Origin: Hydrogenophaga sp.
GTDB lineage: Bacteria > Pseudomonadota > Gammaproteobacteria > Burkholderiales > Burkholderiaceae_C
Direction: 5' to 3'
Assembly: GCF_030656115.1 (NCBI RefSeq)
Contig: NZ_JAUSOO010000133.1
Coordinates: forward strand, 1-64,000
DNA: 64,000 nucleotides
The notes under the pieces were generated by a model that searched no databases, was not told the DNA's origin, and saw only the letters and a program-made list of their open reading frames with translations. This document shows positions 8,749-18,347 of this stretch, piece by piece (within the stretch, counting starts at the first letter, position 1; the number at the start of each line of letters is the position of its first letter). Both the position numbers and the translations under genes were made by a program.

Positions 8749-9255
8749 TTAGATCGCAACCGCTTTTTCGATCACCACGTCTTCTTTCGGCACGTCGTCG
8801 TGAAAGCCCTTGCGGCCGGTGGCCACGCCTTCAATCTTCTTCACAATGTCGGCACCCGACACGACTTTGCCAAACACGGCGTAGCCCCAGCCCTGCGCGC
8901 TGGGCGCGGTGTGGTTCAGAAAACCGTTGTTTGACACGTTGATGAAGAACTGGGCCGTGGCCGAGTGCGGGTCGCTGGTGCGTGCCATGGCCACGGTGTA
9001 CTGCTCGTTCTTGAGGCCGTTGTTGGCTTCGTTCTTGATCGGCGCGTCGCTGGGCTTCTGGTTCATACCGGGTTCAAAGCCGCCGCCCTGCACCATGAAA
9101 CCGGGAATGACACGGTGGAACACCGTGTTGTTGTAGTGGCCCTTGTTCACATAAGACAGAAAGTTGGCGGCCGACAAAGGGGCTTTGTCGGCATCGAGTT
9201 CCAGGGTGATGACGCCAAAGTTGGCGATGTGCAGTTCGACTTGGGGGTTGGCCAT
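8749..9255 (-). CDS. ppiB: Cytoplasmic cyclophilin-type peptidyl-prolyl isomerase
   Basis: Cyclophilin of 168 residues that catalyses proline cis-trans isomerisation. The core motifs [13 protein letters not shown] and [13 protein letters not shown] are clear, and there is no signal peptide, so it is cytosolic PpiB-like. Two in-frame ATGs lie 6 bases apart. I prefer the second (MANPQVELH) because GGAG sits 8 bases before it but only 2 before the first. The first ATG would give an ATGA overlap with the preceding gene. It follows the exported cyclophilin directly and ends before the terminator at 8709-8730. Confidence 0.93.
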   Translation of the reverse strand: MANPQVELHIANFGVITLELDADKAPLSAANFLSYVNKGHYNNTVFHRVIPGFMVQGGGFEPGMNQKPSDAPIKNEANNGLKNEQYTVAMARTSDPHSATAQFFINVSNNGFLNHTAPSAQGWGYAVFGKVVSGADIVKKIEGVATGRKGFHDDVPKEDVVIEKAVAI

Positions 9256-9257
9256 GG

Positions 9258-9965
9258 TCATTTCTCCAGAGTGGCTTTGAGGATGGTGATGGGGGTTTTG
9301 GGCACGTCGGTGGGGAAGGGGCCACCCGCGCCGGTGGGGGTGTCTTTGATTTTGTTCACCACGTCCATGCCAGCAACCACTTTGCCGAACACGGTGTAGC
9401 CATACAGTTCGCCAGCGGCCAGCAGGTTGGCGCGGACCACGTTTTCGTAAACCCGGCCTCGGTACTCAAAGCGGGGCACAGGGTCGCCGGGTGGAATGGG
9501 GGTGGGGTCGAGGAAGGCGTTGTCTTTCACATTGATGAAAAACTGGGATGAAGCCGAATGGGGATCGTTCGTGCGCGCCATGGCCACGGTGCCGAGCACG
9601 TTGCGCGGGCCACCGCGTTCCAGAGCAGCCTGGCCTTCGTGTGCGATGGGTGCCCGGGTGGTTTTTTGTTGGTAAGCGGCGTCAAAGCCACCGCCTTGCA
9701 CCATAAAGTTGCTGATGACGCGGTGAAACACCGTGCCATCGTAGTGCTTGTCCCGCACGTACTGAAGGAAGTTGTCGACTGTTTTGGGTGCTTTGTCGGG
9801 GTACAACTCCAGCACGATGTCGCCCATGGAGGTGGTGATACGCACTTTGGGTGCGGTGTTTTGTGCCCAGGCACCCATGGGCGCCATGGTCACAGCCACG
9901 GTGGCGATCAGCAGGGAGCCGAACGGGCGACGCAGCCATCGCAGGGAGAGACGCTGTAGGTTCAT
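9258..9965 (-). CDS. Exported cyclophilin-type peptidyl-prolyl isomerase
   Basis: PpiA-like periplasmic foldase of 235 residues. A Sec signal peptide ([18 protein letters not shown]) precedes the cyclophilin domain, which has [14 protein letters not shown] and the [12 protein letters not shown] segment. An internal insertion ([18 protein letters not shown]) lengthens the domain relative to ppiB. A TTG precedes the ATG directly; the ATG at 9965 is better spaced from AAGGA. It overlaps the L,D-transpeptidase stop by one base (TGATG) and is followed by the cytosolic cyclophilin, so the two isomerases are expressed as a pair. Confidence 0.93.
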   Translation of the reverse strand: MNLQRLSLRWLRRPFGSLLIATVAVTMAPMGAWAQNTAPKVRITTSMGDIVLELYPDKAPKTVDNFLQYVRDKHYDGTVFHRVISNFMVQGGGFDAAYQQKTTRAPIAHEGQAALERGGPRNVLGTVAMARTNDPHSASSQFFINVKDNAFLDPTPIPPGDPVPRFEYRGRVYENVVRANLLAAGELYGYTVFGKVVAGMDVVNKIKDTPTGAGGPFPTDVPKTPITILKATLEK

Positions 9966-11455
9966 CAAGGCGTTCCTTCAAAAAATATTTTCCACTGGTC
10001 GCTTTCACGAATCCAGTATTGGCGCTTGGTGGCACCACGGGTTTGGCCCATGGCGACTTCGCCAAACGTCACCACCATGGTGTCTTCGGTGTCGCGCCAA
10101 CGCAGCATGGACACGTCTTTGAGTTCCAGTTGCCGCTGGCCATTGGAGCGAATTTCGTCTTCTATTCGAGGCCACCATTGGGCCAGATCGCGGCCTTGGC
10201 TGCGGAAACGGTCTGAGTAAAAGCCCTTCAGCTCGTTCAACTTGCCTTGGCTTTTGAGGCTGCGCCATGCTTCCAGGGTGGTTTCAAATGGCTGGCGGTC
10301 GGCATTCAGGGCTGCAGGCGCTACCCAGTGCAACTCGGGCGCTATGACCACCGGCGTGGTGCGAATTTGTACGGTGGAGAGCAGCCGCTCCAGATCGGGG
10401 TTGGACATTACCACGCAGCCGTCGGATGCCTGGGGCGCTCGCACAAACTGTTCGCGCGGCGTGCCGTGCAACCAGATGCCGCTGCCGGTCTTCCCGCGCT
10501 GGATGTCCAACGGGTTGGGGTAGTTGATGGGCAGTGCTCCCACGCCGTACAGATCGGGCAGGCCGGCTGGGTCGAGGTTGCTGGTGATGTAGTACACGCC
10601 CAGTGGCGTGCGCTTGTCGCCTTCCACCACTTTTTCAATACCCGAAAGACCCACCGAGATATAGTAGTCGCCCAGAAGACGCAGTTGTGGGCTGCGCTGG
10701 CCTTGTGCGTTGGCGGAAGCCCGGTTTTCAAAGAGATAAAGCCGCGAGCGCGATGCATCAATGGCAATGGCGTGGCGGCTTTGGGACGACAGCGCCAGAA
10801 ACTGGGTGGGAATATGGCCCTCGGGTGGGCGTTCGGTGAGCGCACGCAGCCGACGGCGCGATTCATCGCGCAAGACTGCCAACTGCTCGGCCGCAGCCAC
10901 GGCTTTGGTGTCGGGTACATCGCCCAGCAGGTGCACGGGCCGCGTTTGCAGCGTGAGCAGGTCGCCAAGCACCAACTGAGCCAACTGAAAGTTGGGGTGG
11001 GTACGCACCAGCGCTTCGGTTTTTGCGAGAGCATCGCGGTGCTGACCTTGGCCGATGAGCTGGTAGATCTCGATCAACGCTGCTTCAGCACGTCCCAGCA
11101 AGGGTTTTACCTGTTGAAAATCGCCATGGGTCAAGGGCTTGCTGGCCAGGCCGGAGGCCGTTTCATCCGAGAGGGTTCGCACAGCACCTTGCATTGTGAT
11201 GAAGGCGCTGTCCATGATGGACTTGGGCGTTGCTGTGTCCACGGTGGCTGCGGCCACGGGCTCCACCACCGTACCTGGTGTGGTCACGCCAGACGGATCG
11301 CGGACCATGCCCGAAAGGAAGAACGCAAGCAGGGTTGCAGTAACCAACACCGCGCCAAGGCCCAGAACGGTGCTCCAGCGCCGGGCCGGTGGCGAGTTGA
11401 ACCTCACCGATGGAAGCGTGGCATGTCCTTGCTGCGAGTTGCGCCGACGGAGCAT
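9965..11455 (-). CDS. L,D-transpeptidase (YkuD) with C-terminal NTF2-like domain
   Basis: Predicted inner-membrane-anchored, periplasm-facing enzyme that forms 3-3 peptidoglycan crosslinks or anchors proteins to murein. The 496 residues include a membrane segment near 28-50 (VLGLGAVLVTATLLAFFLSG), a helical middle region, and a YkuD domain with IWLHGTPREQF and the catalytic-Cys motif SDGCVVMSN in place of the more common SHGC. The last 110 residues look like an NTF2/SnoaL-type module (GEVAMGQTRGATKRQYWI). It starts with a one-base TGATG overlap behind the TPR gene, so the two are translationally coupled. Confidence 0.9.
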   Translation of the reverse strand: MLRRRNSQQGHATLPSVRFNSPPARRWSTVLGLGAVLVTATLLAFFLSGMVRDPSGVTTPGTVVEPVAAATVDTATPKSIMDSAFITMQGAVRTLSDETASGLASKPLTHGDFQQVKPLLGRAEAALIEIYQLIGQGQHRDALAKTEALVRTHPNFQLAQLVLGDLLTLQTRPVHLLGDVPDTKAVAAAEQLAVLRDESRRRLRALTERPPEGHIPTQFLALSSQSRHAIAIDASRSRLYLFENRASANAQGQRSPQLRLLGDYYISVGLSGIEKVVEGDKRTPLGVYYITSNLDPAGLPDLYGVGALPINYPNPLDIQRGKTGSGIWLHGTPREQFVRAPQASDGCVVMSNPDLERLLSTVQIRTTPVVIAPELHWVAPAALNADRQPFETTLEAWRSLKSQGKLNELKGFYSDRFRSQGRDLAQWWPRIEDEIRSNGQRQLELKDVSMLRWRDTEDTMVVTFGEVAMGQTRGATKRQYWIRESDQWKIFFEGTP

Positions 11456-12495
11456 CAAGAACCCGTGGATTCGCGCACGATCAACCACCGGTTCCCGGTT
11501 TTGACCATGTCGAGGGTTTTTCGACTGGTGACGTTGAGGGTGTCGGAGCTGTAGGCTTGGCGAAAGCGTGCGGTGGCGCGGTTGCCGTTGACCGTGATGT
11601 TGAGGTTGCTGATGTCCACGCCGATCCGCGCGCGCGGCACGATGCGCGCCTTGCGATCAGTTTCCCATTCGCTGCGCGACTGTCCGGCCGGGGGGGTGAA
11701 ACTGGTGGAATAAGCACCCAAATAGCCGGACATGTTTTTAGAAGACCAGGCTTTGGCCCAGGCGCGAACAGCTTCTTCCACCGCATCTTCTTCGCCACGG
11801 TTGGTTTCGGTGGCTGTTGCCGGAGCGGGTTTGACCACCGCCGGTGTGGCAGCAGGCGCAACGGCTGGTGCGGTAACAGCAGCTGCAACTGCGGGTTCTG
11901 GCGCCGAGGCGGCAGGTCGCACACCCTTGGCGTCGGCCGCGAAGAGGTTGCGGATCAGGCTGAGCTTGGGTGCCACGGCAGCGTTTCCGGCATCAAGCTG
12001 CAGGGCCTTGCTGTAGGCCTGGCTGGCCAACTTGGCATACACATCGCCCAGGTTTTCATGGGCGGTGGCATAACTCGGGTTGGTGCGAATGGCCATTTCC
12101 AACGCCGCGCGGGCTTTGTCAAACTGGCTCTGTCCTGCGTACAGCACCGCGAGGTTGTTGTACGGCTCTGGCAGCTCCGGGAAGTCCCCCGTCAGTTTGC
12201 TGAAGGTGGCAATGGCTTCCGTGGTCTTGCCACTTTCGGTCTGTATCACGCCTTTGAGAAAACGCATTTGCGGATCGCGGGGCTTGCTGGTCAGGTACTG
12301 ATCGGCTTTGGCCAAAGCTTCGCTGAGCTGGCCGGCACGAACCAGGCGGTTCACTTCGGCATAGTCGTCTGCTTGCGCTGCGACCATGGGCGATACCAGT
12401 GCGGTGGATACCGCTGCCGAGAGGGCGAGGCGTCGCAGCTGCTTGCCCAAGCTGGCGCGGAGGGTGTGGCCTGGCTGGTCAAACGGGTATGTCAT
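11455..12495 (-). CDS. Exported TPR protein with C-terminal NTF2-like domain
   Basis: A 346-residue secreted protein. A signal peptide (ALSAAVSTALVSPMVAAQA) is followed by three or four tetratricopeptide repeats (EPYNNLAVLYAGQSQFDKAR; ATAHENLGDVYAKLASQAYS), an Ala/Pro-rich linker, and a C-terminal NTF2-like module ending RKTLDMVKTGNRWLIVRE. The long upstream open frame to 13218 is antisense to cysS and is not used; the start at 12495 is set by the signal peptide. It is the first gene of the minus-strand envelope cluster and is coupled to the L,D-transpeptidase, so it probably acts as its partner or scaffold (inference). Confidence 0.88.
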   Translation of the reverse strand: MTYPFDQPGHTLRASLGKQLRRLALSAAVSTALVSPMVAAQADDYAEVNRLVRAGQLSEALAKADQYLTSKPRDPQMRFLKGVIQTESGKTTEAIATFSKLTGDFPELPEPYNNLAVLYAGQSQFDKARAALEMAIRTNPSYATAHENLGDVYAKLASQAYSKALQLDAGNAAVAPKLSLIRNLFAADAKGVRPAASAPEPAVAAAVTAPAVAPAATPAVVKPAPATATETNRGEEDAVEEAVRAWAKAWSSKNMSGYLGAYSTSFTPPAGQSRSEWETDRKARIVPRARIGVDISNLNITVNGNRATARFRQAYSSDTLNVTSRKTLDMVKTGNRWLIVRESTGS

Positions 12496-12771
12496 GGCGA
12501 GGAGTAGGTGAAGTCGAAGAGCGGGCGGGTTCTGATTTGCCGCGCGTTGGAGTCCATGAAACACTGTTCGAAGGGCCGATTCCGCACGTTCGCACAGCGT
12601 TGGCTGGCTATACTGGCGGATTGTATCTGAGGGGTGTAGGCCCAATGTTTGCCACCGAATGGGTTCTCCGATCGGTCGCCCCTCTTGGGTAGACGTTGTC
12701 ACACACAGCCTGACGCCCGTGGCTCTTGCGCCACCTGCGCTCCACCCCTGTACCCGAAAATCCGACCCTTC

Positions 12772-14160
12772 ATGACTCTCAGAATTTACAACACGCTGTC
12801 GCGTCGACTGGAAGCATTTCGACCGATAGAACCCGGTCATGTGCGCATGTATGTGTGCGGCATGACGATTTACGACCTGTGCCATATCGGGCACGCCCGC
12901 ATGATGATGGCGTTTGACGTGGCGCAGCGCTGGCTCAAAGTCAGCGGCTACCGCGTAACGTATGTGCGGAACATCACCGACATCGACGACAAGATCATCA
13001 AACGGGCGGTGGAGCGGGGCATTACCTTGCGTGCACTCACCGACGAAATGACCGCTGCCATGCACGCGGACACCGGTGCCTTGGGCATTGAGCCCCCCAC
13101 GGTGGAACCGCGCGCCACCGCCTATGTGCCGCAGATGCTGTCGTTGATCGGGCAGTTGCAGACCAAAGGCCTGGCTTACCAGGCCGACAACGGCGACGTG
13201 AACTTTGCTGTTCGCCAATTTGACGGCTACGGCAAACTCTCAGGCAAGTCGCTGGACGATCTGCGTGCGGGCGAGCGTGTGGCCGTGGCGGGCGACAAAA
13301 ACGATCCGTTGGATTTCGTGTTGTGGAAGTCAACCAAGCCCGACGAGCCCGCTGAGGCCCAATGGGACAGCCCGTTTGGACTGGGTCGCCCGGGCTGGCA
13401 CATTGAATGCTCAGCGATGAGTTGCGCCACCTTGGGTGAAACGTTCGATATCCATGGCGGCGGCGCCGACCTGCAGTTTCCACACCATGAAAACGAGATT
13501 GCCCAATCCGAAGGGGCCTCTGGCAAGCCGCTGGCACGCTTTTGGATGCACAACGGGTTTGTGCGTGTGGACAATGAAAAAATGTCCAAGAGCCTGGGCA
13601 ACTTCTTCACCATCCGTGAGGTGCTGCAAAAGTACGATGCCGAAACAGTGCGGTTCTTTATTTTGCGGGCGCACTACCGCAGCCCACTGAACTACAGCGA
13701 CGTGCATCTGGACGATGCCCGCGCTTCGCTCAAGCGCCTGTACACCGCGCTGAGTCAGGTGGATGCGGCGGCGGCCATGCCGATCGACTGGAACCAGCCA
13801 TTTGCCCAGCGTTTTCGCGCAGCCATGGACGATGATTTCGGTACGCCAGACGCCGTGGCCGTGTTGTTTGATCTGGCCAGCGAGGTCAACCGCAGCAAGG
13901 ATGCAGCGCTGGCAGGTCTGCTGCGTTCGCTGGGAGGAACGCTGGGGTTGCTGCAGGCCGATCCGATGGCTTACCTGCAAGCCGGGGGCGCCGCCGCTGG
14001 GGTGCTGGACGAAGCGCAAATTCAAGAACACATTGCTGCGCGTGTTGCCGCCAAGCAGGCCAAGAACTTCACCGAGGCCGACCGCATTCGGCAGCTGCTG
14101 CTGGCCCAAGGCGTGGTGCTCAAAGATGGCCCTGCTGGCACGAGTTGGGAGCGTGCCTGA
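12772..14160 (+). CDS. cysS: Cysteinyl-tRNA synthetase
   Basis: Class I aminoacyl-tRNA synthetase of 462 residues that charges tRNA-Cys. Visible motifs are the zinc-binding Cys in RMYVCGMT, the HIGH box as HIGHAR (near residue 37), the WHIECSAMS segment and the KMSKS loop [10 protein letters not shown] near residue 268. The start [12 protein letters not shown] is the conserved N-terminus; the frame upstream is not homologous. It is divergent from the TPR cluster across about 275 bases of non-coding DNA. It overlaps the next gene by one base (TGATG). Confidence 0.97.
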   Translation: MTLRIYNTLSRRLEAFRPIEPGHVRMYVCGMTIYDLCHIGHARMMMAFDVAQRWLKVSGYRVTYVRNITDIDDKIIKRAVERGITLRALTDEMTAAMHADTGALGIEPPTVEPRATAYVPQMLSLIGQLQTKGLAYQADNGDVNFAVRQFDGYGKLSGKSLDDLRAGERVAVAGDKNDPLDFVLWKSTKPDEPAEAQWDSPFGLGRPGWHIECSAMSCATLGETFDIHGGGADLQFPHHENEIAQSEGASGKPLARFWMHNGFVRVDNEKMSKSLGNFFTIREVLQKYDAETVRFFILRAHYRSPLNYSDVHLDDARASLKRLYTALSQVDAAAAMPIDWNQPFAQRFRAAMDDDFGTPDAVAVLFDLASEVNRSKDAALAGLLRSLGGTLGLLQADPMAYLQAGGAAAGVLDEAQIQEHIAARVAAKQAKNFTEADRIRQLLLAQGVVLKDGPAGTSWERA

Positions 14161-14810
14161 TGGCTCAGGCTCCGCTGCCCGACGTGGGGCCGGGCGCACC
14201 GGCTTACTGGCAGGAGGCCTGTCGCCACCTCATGAAGCGCGACCGGGTGATGAAAAAATTGATCCCGCAGCACACGGGTGTGAGCCTGGAGTCGCGCGGC
14301 GATGCGTTTGTGACCTTGGCGCGCAGCATTGTGGGACAGCAAATTTCCGTCAAGGCTGCGCAGTCGGTCTGGGACCGGTTCGCCTTGTTGCCCCAAGCCA
14401 TGGTGCCCGCGCAGGTGCTCAAGCTCAAGGTGGACGACATGCGTGCTGCGGGGCTGTCTGCCCGCAAGGTGGAATATTTGGTGGATCTGGCACTGCACTT
14501 TGCGAACGACCAGGTGCATGTGAACGCCTGGGCAGACATGGACGACGAATCCATCATTGCCGAGCTGGTCGCCATTCGCGGCATTGGCCGGTGGACGGCT
14601 GAAATGTTCCTGATCTTTCACCTGATGCGGCCCAATGTGCTGCCCTTGGACGACGTGGGTTTGCAAAATGGCATCAGCCGGTGCTATTTTTCAGGCGAGC
14701 CAGTGAGCCGCAGCGAGATCCGTGAAGTAGCGGCCAGTTGGGCCCCTTTTTGCAGTGTGGCAACTTGGTATATTTGGCGCTCGCTGGACCCGGCCCCCGT
14801 GGCCTACTGA
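14160..14810 (+). CDS. DNA-3-methyladenine glycosylase, AlkA/HhH-GPD family
   Basis: Base-excision repair glycosylase of 216 residues that removes alkylated purines. The helix-hairpin-helix [12 protein letters not shown] is followed by the LPLDDVG segment, whose Asp is the expected catalytic residue. The N-terminal AlkA extension is missing, as in the shorter Mag1/AlkA-like proteins of proteobacteria. The start is translationally coupled to cysS (TGATG), and an upstream in-frame start lacks support. The C-terminal WYIWRSLDP is typical of the family. Confidence 0.92.
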   Translation: MAQAPLPDVGPGAPAYWQEACRHLMKRDRVMKKLIPQHTGVSLESRGDAFVTLARSIVGQQISVKAAQSVWDRFALLPQAMVPAQVLKLKVDDMRAAGLSARKVEYLVDLALHFANDQVHVNAWADMDDESIIAELVAIRGIGRWTAEMFLIFHLMRPNVLPLDDVGLQNGISRCYFSGEPVSRSEIREVAASWAPFCSVATWYIWRSLDPAPVAY

Positions 14811-14958
14811 AGAAAATTCTGCTCAGTTTGCCTGCTTGTTGTTCCTTGAGGCAAACCACCACCATCTTCTTCTCCATGAGGACCGTACCCGCAGCCCGGC
14901 ACAATCGGCGCTGTGTTTTTTTGCCGGTATCACCACTCACGACCACAGGAGTTACACC

Positions 14959-15948
14959 TTGGCCAAAAAGAATTTTCTCGACTTCGAGCAGCCCATTGCC
15001 GAACTCGAATCCAAAATTGAAGAACTGCGTTATGTGCAAACCGAGTCGGCGGTGGACATTTCGGCAGAAATTGAACAACTGGCCGGTAAGAGCCTGCAGC
15101 TGACCAAAGACATCTACAGCACCCTCACACCGTGGCAGATCACCAAGATCGCGCGCCACGCCGACCGGCCCTACACGCTGGATTACGTGCGGGACATCTT
15201 CACGCACTTCCAGGAACTGCACGGTGACCGCCACTTCTCGGACGACTTGAGCATCGTCGGTGGTTTGGCCCGTTTCAACGGCCAGCCCTGCATGGTGCTG
15301 GGCCACCAAAAAGGCCGTGACACCAAAGAGCGTGGTCTGCGCAACTTTGGTATGACCAAGCCCGAGGGCTATCGCAAGGCCTTGCGCTTGATGAAAGTCG
15401 CTGAGAAATTTGGTTTGCCGGTGTTCACTTTTGTGGACACACCGGGCGCTTATCCCGGCATTGACGCGGAAGAGCGCGGTCAGTCTGAAGCCATTGGACG
15501 GAATATTTTCGAGATGGCTCAGCTTGAGGTGCCGATCATCTCCACCATCATCGGCGAGGGTGGCTCCGGTGGTGCCTTGGCCATCTCTGTGGCCGATCAG
15601 GTGTTGATGCTCCAGTATTCGGTGTACTCGGTGATCAGCCCCGAAGGCTGTGCCTCCATTCTCTGGAAAACCAGTGACCGCGCCAGTGACGCGGCCGATG
15701 CGCTGGGTATCACGGCCCACCGCCTGAAGGCGCTGGGGTTGGTGGACAAAATCGTCAACGAGCCCGTAGGCGGCGCCCACCGCAACCACAAGCAGATGGC
15801 TGCCTTTTTAAAGCGTGGACTGACCGACGCTTGGCGCCAGGTGGCGGACCTCAAAGTGCAGGAACTGGTGGACCGCCGTTACGCGCGCATCAACAGCTAT
15901 GGCCGTTTTACCGACACCAAGGCCGACAGCAAAGCGGACAAACGCTGA
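14959..15948 (+). CDS. accA: Acetyl-CoA carboxylase, carboxyltransferase alpha subunit
   Basis: Alpha subunit of the carboxyltransferase that makes malonyl-CoA for fatty acid synthesis. The 329 residues match the family. Clear motifs are [27 protein letters not shown] and the [11 protein letters not shown] oxyanion region. No ATG fits: the conserved N-terminus [16 protein letters not shown] begins at a TTG (14959) with AGGAG seven bases upstream, so a TTG start is proposed. It lies about 150 bases behind the glycosylase and one base before tilS, with which it is probably co-transcribed. Confidence 0.95.
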   Translation: MAKKNFLDFEQPIAELESKIEELRYVQTESAVDISAEIEQLAGKSLQLTKDIYSTLTPWQITKIARHADRPYTLDYVRDIFTHFQELHGDRHFSDDLSIVGGLARFNGQPCMVLGHQKGRDTKERGLRNFGMTKPEGYRKALRLMKVAEKFGLPVFTFVDTPGAYPGIDAEERGQSEAIGRNIFEMAQLEVPIISTIIGEGGSGGALAISVADQVLMLQYSVYSVISPEGCASILWKTSDRASDAADALGITAHRLKALGLVDKIVNEPVGGAHRNHKQMAAFLKRGLTDAWRQVADLKVQELVDRRYARINSYGRFTDTKADSKADKR

Positions 15949-15949
15949 C

Positions 15950-16951
15950 ATGAGCGCCAGCGCACCCTCCGCCAACCCCTGTGAACAGGCGTTGGAACGG
16001 TGGTGCGAGCGTTGGCAGCCCGGGCCTGGCAGGGCGTTGCAGGAGGACATTCGCATGGCTGTGGCCTACAGCGCCGGCGCCGACTCCACCGCGTTGCTGC
16101 TGGCCGCACACCGACGCTGGCCTGGCCGGGTCACGGCCTTTCACGTCCACCACGGTTTGCAGGCTGCCGCCGATGGCTTTGAAACCCATGCCCGAGCGTT
16201 CTGCGCGCTCCACGGCATCGCCCTGCAGGTGAGTCGGGTGCAGGCGGCGCACAGCCTTGGTGAGAGCCCCGAGGCAGCCGCTCGGGATAAGCGCTACACC
16301 AGCCTGGCTGGCATGGCGAAGCAAGCCGGGGTGGATGGCGTGCTGCTGGGTCAACATGCTGACGACCAGGCTGAAACCGTGTTGCTGGCGCTCAGCCGTG
16401 GGTCGGGCTTGCCTGGCTTGGCAGGGATGGCTGAGCGCTTTGAACGGCACGGAGCCGTGTTTGGGCGCCCTTTGTTGGGCGTGGCGTCTGCGGATTTGCG
16501 TGGCTGGTTGCAGGCGGTAAGCCATGCTTTTATTGAAGACCCGAGCAATACCGATGTGCGCTTTACGCGCAACCGCATTCGCGCGGTGTTGATGCCGGCC
16601 TGGAATGCCTGTTTCCCCGGCTTTCGCACCATGCTGGCCCGCTGCGCACGCCACGCTGCCCAGGCTCAAATTCTGCTCGACGACCTAGCCCAGCTGGATC
16701 TGATCCAGTCCGGGGAGCCGCCCGCCATGGCTGTTTTGCGGGTTCTGGGCCGGGAACGCCAGGCCAATGCACTGCGCTACTGGCTGCGTCACAGCCATGG
16801 CGTAGCCGCCAGCGCAGCGCAGTTGGACGAGTTGCTCGACCAGATCGCAGATTGCCGTACGCGGGGACATCGCATTCACCTCAAAATCGCCAGCGGCTTC
16901 GTGGATAGGTCGGGCGATCGGCTGATCTACACCCCCCCCGATATAATTTAA
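15950..16951 (+). CDS. tilS: tRNA(Ile)-lysidine synthetase
   Basis: ATP-dependent enzyme that converts C34 of tRNA-Ile(CAU) to lysidine, so that it reads AUA. The 333-residue product carries the PP-loop as AYSAGADSTALL, a variant of the usual SGGxDS with Ala-Gly-Ala, then the HVHHGLQ and GQHADDQAET motifs of the family. It is shorter than the E. coli enzyme and has little C-terminal domain. The start at 15950 is one base past the accA stop, giving tight coupling; earlier in-frame starts overlap accA. Confidence 0.93.
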   Translation: MSASAPSANPCEQALERWCERWQPGPGRALQEDIRMAVAYSAGADSTALLLAAHRRWPGRVTAFHVHHGLQAAADGFETHARAFCALHGIALQVSRVQAAHSLGESPEAAARDKRYTSLAGMAKQAGVDGVLLGQHADDQAETVLLALSRGSGLPGLAGMAERFERHGAVFGRPLLGVASADLRGWLQAVSHAFIEDPSNTDVRFTRNRIRAVLMPAWNACFPGFRTMLARCARHAAQAQILLDDLAQLDLIQSGEPPAMAVLRVLGRERQANALRYWLRHSHGVAASAAQLDELLDQIADCRTRGHRIHLKIASGFVDRSGDRLIYTPPDII

Positions 16952-17042
16952 GGCTTTGTCTTAGGCGGGCAACCGACACCAGACTGCGTTGTCTGAGCGG
17001 GCCACGCCGTTTTCAACGACCTATCCAACCCAACCCAACCCG

Positions 17043-18323
17043 ATGGCTTTGATTGTTCATAAGTACGGCGGCACCTCCATGGGGTCGACCGAGCGCATCC
17101 GCAACGTGGCACGCCGTGTCGCCAAATGGCACAAGGCCGGTCACCAGATGGTGGTGGTGCCCAGTGCCATGAGCGGCGAAACCAACCGCCTGCTGGGCTT
17201 GGCCAAAGAGCTGGCTCCAGCCAAAACCGACAGTGCCTACAGCCGCGAACTCGATATGCTGGCGGCCACCGGTGAGCAGGCCTCGTCGGCGTTGCTGGCC
17301 ATTGCGCTGCAGGCAGAAGGCATGCAGGCCGTGAGCTACGCCGGCTGGCAAGTACCCATCAAAACCAACAGCGCCTTCACCAAAGCCCGTATCGAGTCCA
17401 TCGACGACGCCCTCGTACGCGCCGATCTGGACGCCGGCAAAGTGGTCATCGTGACCGGTTTCCAGGGCGTAGACCCGGACGGCAACATCACCACCCTGGG
17501 CCGTGGCGGCAGCGACACCTCGGCTGTGGCCGTGGCCGCCGCCCTCAAAGCAGCCGAATGCCTGATCTACACCGACGTGGACGGTGTCTACACCACCGAC
17601 CCGCGCGTGGTGCCCGAAGCGCGCCGCCTGTTGCGCGTGAGCTTTGAAGAGATGTTGGAAATGGCCAGCATGGGCAGCAAGGTGTTGCAGATCCGTTCGG
17701 TGGAGTTCGCCGGCAAATACAAAGTGCCCCTGCGCGTGCTCTCCAGCTTCACGCCCTGGGATATTGACTTGAATGAAGAAGCCGCATCTGGCACCCTGAT
17801 TACTTTTGAGGAAGACGAAGAAATGGAACAAGCCGTCGTTTCCGGCATTGCCTTCAACCGCGATGAGGCCAAAATTTCGGTGCTCGGTGTACCCGATAAG
17901 CCCGGTATTGCGTATCAGATCCTGGGTGCCGTGGCCGCAGCCAACATCGAAGTCGATGTGATCATTCAAAACCTGAGCAAAGACGGCAAGACCGACTTCA
18001 GCTTCACAGTGCACCGCAACGATTTCCAGAAAACCATGGACTTGCTCAAGTCCAAGGTGGTCCCAGAACTTGGCGCTGCCGATGCTGTGGGCGACGCTCG
18101 CATCTGCAAAGTCAGCATCGTGGGTATTGGTATGCGCAGCCACGTGGGCGTGGCCAGCCGCATGTTCAAGTGCCTGAGCGACGAAGGCATCAACATCCAG
18201 ATGATCTCTACCTCTGAAATCAAAACCTCGGTGGTGATCGACGAGAAGTACATGGAACTGGCCGTGCGTGCCCTGCACCGTGAGTTCGATCTGGATCAGA
18301 CCGCTGATACCATTGCCGGTTGA
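17043..18323 (+). CDS. lysC: Aspartate kinase
   Basis: Phosphorylates aspartate at the entry to the lysine, threonine and methionine pathways. The 426-residue monofunctional enzyme begins MALIVHKYGGTSMGS and has the GRGGSDTSAVA segment, with two C-terminal ACT domains (ISVLGVPDKPGIAYQI; CKVSIVGIGMRSHVGVA) for feedback control. The open frame extends 54 bases upstream, but homology starts at 17043. Length and ACT layout match beta-proteobacterial lysC. Two insertion sequences lie between it and the downstream tRNA-Ser. Confidence 0.96.
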   Translation: MALIVHKYGGTSMGSTERIRNVARRVAKWHKAGHQMVVVPSAMSGETNRLLGLAKELAPAKTDSAYSRELDMLAATGEQASSALLAIALQAEGMQAVSYAGWQVPIKTNSAFTKARIESIDDALVRADLDAGKVVIVTGFQGVDPDGNITTLGRGGSDTSAVAVAAALKAAECLIYTDVDGVYTTDPRVVPEARRLLRVSFEEMLEMASMGSKVLQIRSVEFAGKYKVPLRVLSSFTPWDIDLNEEAASGTLITFEEDEEMEQAVVSGIAFNRDEAKISVLGVPDKPGIAYQILGAVAAANIEVDVIIQNLSKDGKTDFSFTVHRNDFQKTMDLLKSKVVPELGAADAVGDARICKVSIVGIGMRSHVGVASRMFKCLSDEGINIQMISTSEIKTSVVIDEKYMELAVRALHREFDLDQTADTIAG

Positions 18324-18337
18324 TGGGAAGACGTTGT

Positions 18338-18347
18338 ATCTGGTGTG
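18338..18347. repeat. Target-site copy 1 (ATCTGGTGTG)
   Basis: Left flank of the ISAs1-type element. The same 9-10 bases recur at 19568-19576 and 20998-21007, so the target is present three times around two elements. Confidence 0.9.

Noticed and set aside
11455..13218. Upstream extension of the TPR gene through cysS
   Set aside because: The first 240 residues are antisense to cysS, and the true start is marked by a signal peptide at 12495.
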